NCBI GenBank assembly: GCA_002914845.1
Contig: JXTC01000153.1
Location: 305,562-369,561, forward strand
Direction of reading: 5' to 3'
From: Trema orientale
Taxonomy: Eukaryota > Streptophyta > Magnoliopsida > Rosales > Cannabaceae
DNA: 64,000 bases
Notes under the pieces: model-generated
The model's database searches: none
Seen by the model: only the letters and a program-made list of their open reading frames with translations
What the model was told of the DNA's origin: nothing
Translations under genes and position numbers: made by a program
Shown: one piece after another, positions 60,902-64,000 of the stretch
Layout: every line of letters begins with the position of its first letter
Numbering within the stretch: position 1 is the stretch's first letter

Positions 60902-63900
60902 ATGGAGGACATAGAGGATTTGTTGGTGGGAAGCAGTGGCGGAGCTCCTCCTGGTTTTCGGTTGCCACTGACTGCAGTCGGACTGAATCCGAAGAAGACC
61001 AAGAAGAAGAAACCTCTTATCGATTATGCTAACATTAACAACAACAATGGCCTCCTCGCCCCTAAAATCCCTGGCACTCAGGTCTCTCTTTTCTCTAACA
61101 GCTCTCTATTTTTATCCTTCCTAACCACTAACCACTCTGCCTCTTTAACTTTCTAATTTCTTTTTTCCCCCCCTCTAATTTTAATTTTGGCAGACAATTT
61201 ACATCAAAACCTTCGGATGTTCACACAACCAGGTAACTTCTTAATCTTATATAACTCACATGTATATACGCATATATGGTTTATTGCAAGGGAATTTGCC
61301 ATTTCTCCTAATAATTAAATTATACGAGGTCTAAGGCTAATGCGGATTTGGGAAAGAGGTATGAAATAAAAATTATATTTTTCTAAAGTGTCATTTTTCA
61401 ATTGCGCTGTGTGATTTTGTTTTGATTGAGCTCATTCATTACTTTAAAGAGTAAAATTCTTGCCATGGCAAATTCTCAGTTGTTCCTCTTGGTAGTCAGT
61501 TTGCGGTCTTGATTTAAAATATACTTTTTGATCCAAACTGCTTATGTGGGATGGAGTTGAGTAATAAGTGGCGTGGCACCTTTGTCGAATAGTTAGTCAT
61601 ACATCATCAGCCTTTTTTGGAAAAAAAAAAAAAGGTTTATCAATAGTTGTAAGCAGTAATATTCACATTGTTTCTGAGAAATATGTATTAAAATCCCTTG
61701 CTCTGTACAATGGTTCAGAGTGACAGTGAATATATGGCTGGTCAACTTTCAGCATTCGGTTATTCATTGAGTGAAAACCCTGAGGAAGCAGATCTGTGGC
61801 TCATAAACACGTAAGGATTTTCCTTTTTCTTTTTTCTGACTTTTACGTTCACTTACTTGTTGGGTTTTGAAATGCTTGCTTCCTGGAATAAATCCCTCAC
61901 CGCATTATGTTGGTTCATATCTGCATTTCTGCCTGTGTATGTTCTTTCTTTTCATGCTAACATTGTCACAAGTTGAAGGTTTTCAATCCTTTTGCGTTCA
62001 CATATGCATGCTTATAAATATGTTTAAATTCTGGAGTTTTCTAGGCAAAGCCATCAGTGTATTGATTCTCATTACTTGATGCAGCTGTACGGTTAAATCT
62101 CCTAGTCAGTCTGCAATGGACACTATAATAACAAAGGGAAAAAGTGCAAAAAAACCGCTTGTGGTGGCTGGCTGTGTGCCTCAAGGAAGTCGAGATTTAA
62201 AAGAATTAGAAGGGGTCAGTGTAGTAGGAGTGCAGCAAATTGACCGTGTCGTTGAAGTTGTTGAAGAGACTCTAAAAGGTCATGAGGTGCGGCTTTTGAC
62301 CCGCAAAACGCTGCCTGCACTTGACCTTCCAAAGGTAGGTGCATATTGTAGATTTTTTTTGACATTTGCCTTTTATTATTCTTAGATTTTAGCTTTATGT
62401 AGGTTGTAAGCTTTTCTTTTAAACATTTTATTTCCTTTTCCATTCTGGATCAATATCCTTAATTGCAATGTAATCTAGCGATGGGATCTAATTTAATTTT
62501 TCTAATAGGTAAGAAAGAACAAGTTTGTTGAGATTCTTCCAATTAATGTTGGTTGTTTAGGCGCCTGCACTTACTGCAAAACAAAGCATGCTCGTGGTCA
62601 CTTGGGCAGTTATACTGTCGATAGCCTTGTAAGTAGTTTGAAATTAATTTCTGTTATTCAATAAGTTTGGTTAGATTTTTATTGGAATGTCAACATTGCA
62701 GGTAGGACGTGTAAGAACTGTCATATTAGATGGAGTTAAAGAGATATGGTTGAGCAGTGAAGATACTGGTGCTTATGGTACCTAGAAATAATCTTCTTGT
62801 TGCCTTGATTGTTTTATTCATAAGGAAGTAACTGGTTATTATTTTGATATAGATAAGCCAAGAAAATTTACCATTGAATACCCAAAAAAAAAAGGGTTAT
62901 TTGGAATTTGGAATGTATTTATGCCTAGTTCAATACTGACAGCATCCTCAATTTTGCAGGTCGTGACATTGGAGTCAATCTTCCAACTTTATTGAAGGCT
63001 ATCGTTGCTGAACTTCCTTCTGATGCAGGCACCATGCTTCGCATCGGTATGACAAATCCTCCTTTTATTCTAGAGCACTTGAAAGAGATAGCAGATGTTT
63101 TGTGCCACCCATGTGTATACTCCTTCTTGCATGTACCAGTTCAATCTGGTAGTGATGCGGTGTTGAGTGTAAGTACCAAGCATTCATGTCTCATTGTCCT
63201 TCAAATTTGCAGAATTCTTTTTTGCTAGTGATTTTGCTTAGATTGAGATTATAGTGATCGAGTTGTAATTTGTTCCCCATATTGAGGTATAATTTATATC
63301 ATGCTGATTACGACTTTAAATGTGTCTCAGGCAATGAATCGGGAATATACTGTGAGTGAGTTCAGGACTGTGGTAGATACCTTGACTGAGCTTGTGCCTG
63401 GAATGCAGATTGCAACTGATATAATATGTGGATTTCCTGGTAAGAACATCGGTCCCATCTTACAGATATAGATTTTGTTGACGTTATCTCTAATTTACGA
63501 ATTTACTACACTTTCATGCCTCTTATCTAAAAGTTTGAAGTATGCCCCATTTGACTGTTGAGGGTTGGTCATGTGGTGAAGTCCATGGTTTGTTGATTTG
63601 TCATGGTGATTTTCCTAACAATTGCTTGAGCATCTTTCATCCCAAAGATTGTGGGGGTAAGGGGAGGACCCATGAGTTTGCTCACGTTTTAGGATACAAA
63701 CATATATATATATATAATATCAATTCCAAATTTTCCAATAATTTTTCTCAAAATTTGTTCATAATGTAGTATAGCTAACTCATGTATTTCTTCTCGATTA
63801 TACATGATTTTCAAGATATAAGAAAAGATGATTAGTATTAGTTTGTAGAAACCTCAATGCAGAGGATTTGATTACCTCTCTCTCTCTCTCTCTCTCTTTC

Positions 63901-64000
63901 TCTCCTTTTTTTTTTGGTTGTTGTGGTAAATGGTTCTGTGGAGAAGTGATTGAAGAATTTACACCCATTTGATGGGCTTTTCAGGTGAAACAGATGAAGA
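60902..64000 (+). CDS. CDKAL1: CDKAL1-type tRNA methylthiotransferase, 5' part
   Basis: Radical-SAM enzyme that adds a methylthio group to t6A at position 37 of tRNAs, giving ms2t6A and improving decoding. Exons: 60902-61081, 61194-61232, 61719-61810, 62085-62334, 62509-62628, 62702-62777, 62960-63168, 63331-63439 and 63985 onward, running off the window; 363 residues so far, phases consistent. The N-terminal methylthiotransferase domain has its three cluster cysteines at 69 (KTFGCSHNQ), 105 (INTCTVKSPS) and 134 (VAGCVPQG). The radical-SAM CxxxCxxC is CLGACTYC at 203-210. Then come [25 protein letters not shown] and HVPVQSGSD, all conserved. The start gives MEDIEDLL, typical of the eukaryotic family. 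The TRAM domain and C-terminal anchor are beyond the edge. A (CT)n lies in the last intron (63876-63897). Confidence 0.95.

Noticed and set aside
60575..61002. Minus-strand frames over the CDKAL1-type promoter
   Set aside because: They run through the (AG)n and (AAGGC)n repeats as Ser-Leu and Leu-Pro-Cys runs; not protein-like.
63540..63769. 75-residue open frame in the last CDKAL1-type intron
   Set aside because: It lies between well-supported exons 8 and 9 and has no recognisable domain.

Overview
The window is nuclear DNA of a flowering plant, most likely a eudicot. The evidence is AT-rich intergenic DNA, GT-AG introns, long terminal repeat (LTR) retrotransposons of plant lineages, a plant CACTA transposon, many small inverted-repeat elements, and host genes with clear plant orthologues. 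I cannot name the species. One assembly gap (687 N) lies at 31186-31872.

Layout. (1) 1-9317 is a nest of three retroelements. The right end of one LTR (1-672) sits in the gag gene of a chromodomain Ty3/gypsy element (673-7225), which itself sits in a minus-strand gypsy element whose LTR is 8505-9317. (2) 11555-16714, minus strand: a ten-exon RanBPM-type SPRY/LisH/CTLH gene. (3) 16715-22869 holds no gene but several well-delimited small transposons, one with a perfect 9-bp target duplication. (4) 22870-23421, minus: V-ATPase subunit G. (5) 25002-25705, minus: a small secreted potato-type-II proteinase inhibitor. (6) 26785-36788: a complete but decayed CACTA transposon with TNP2, TNPA-like and ULP1-protease regions. 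It carries its own copia-type insertion and is flanked by an AGT target duplication. It interrupts an unidentified minus-strand reading frame that lies between two related ~400-bp direct repeats. (7) 39278-40343, minus: a plastid-type protein with a DnaJ-like zinc finger. (8) 42962-50502, plus: a 16-exon SAC-domain phosphoinositide phosphatase of the SAC1/FRA7 type. Its upstream region is packed with the octamer AAACGACA. (9) 51902-57575, minus: an acidic protein with a methyl-CpG-binding-like domain. (10) 60902 to the window end, plus: a CDKAL1-type tRNA methylthiotransferase, incomplete.

The host genes are ordinary single-copy eukaryotic genes with unrelated roles (ubiquitin-ligase scaffold, proton pump, protease inhibitor, plastid zinc finger, lipid phosphatase, chromatin reader, tRNA modification). 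They do not form a pathway. The most informative structure is in the mobile DNA: nested insertions with readable target duplications, an internal inversion in a pol gene, and a (TA)n-flanked MITE family with seven copies. The unexplained AAACGACA array and a duplicated splice acceptor also merit a look. Exon limits were set by hand from splice-site phase and family resemblance. The models for RanBPM, VHA-G, PI-II, DnaJ-ZF, SAC and CDKAL1 all keep frame throughout.
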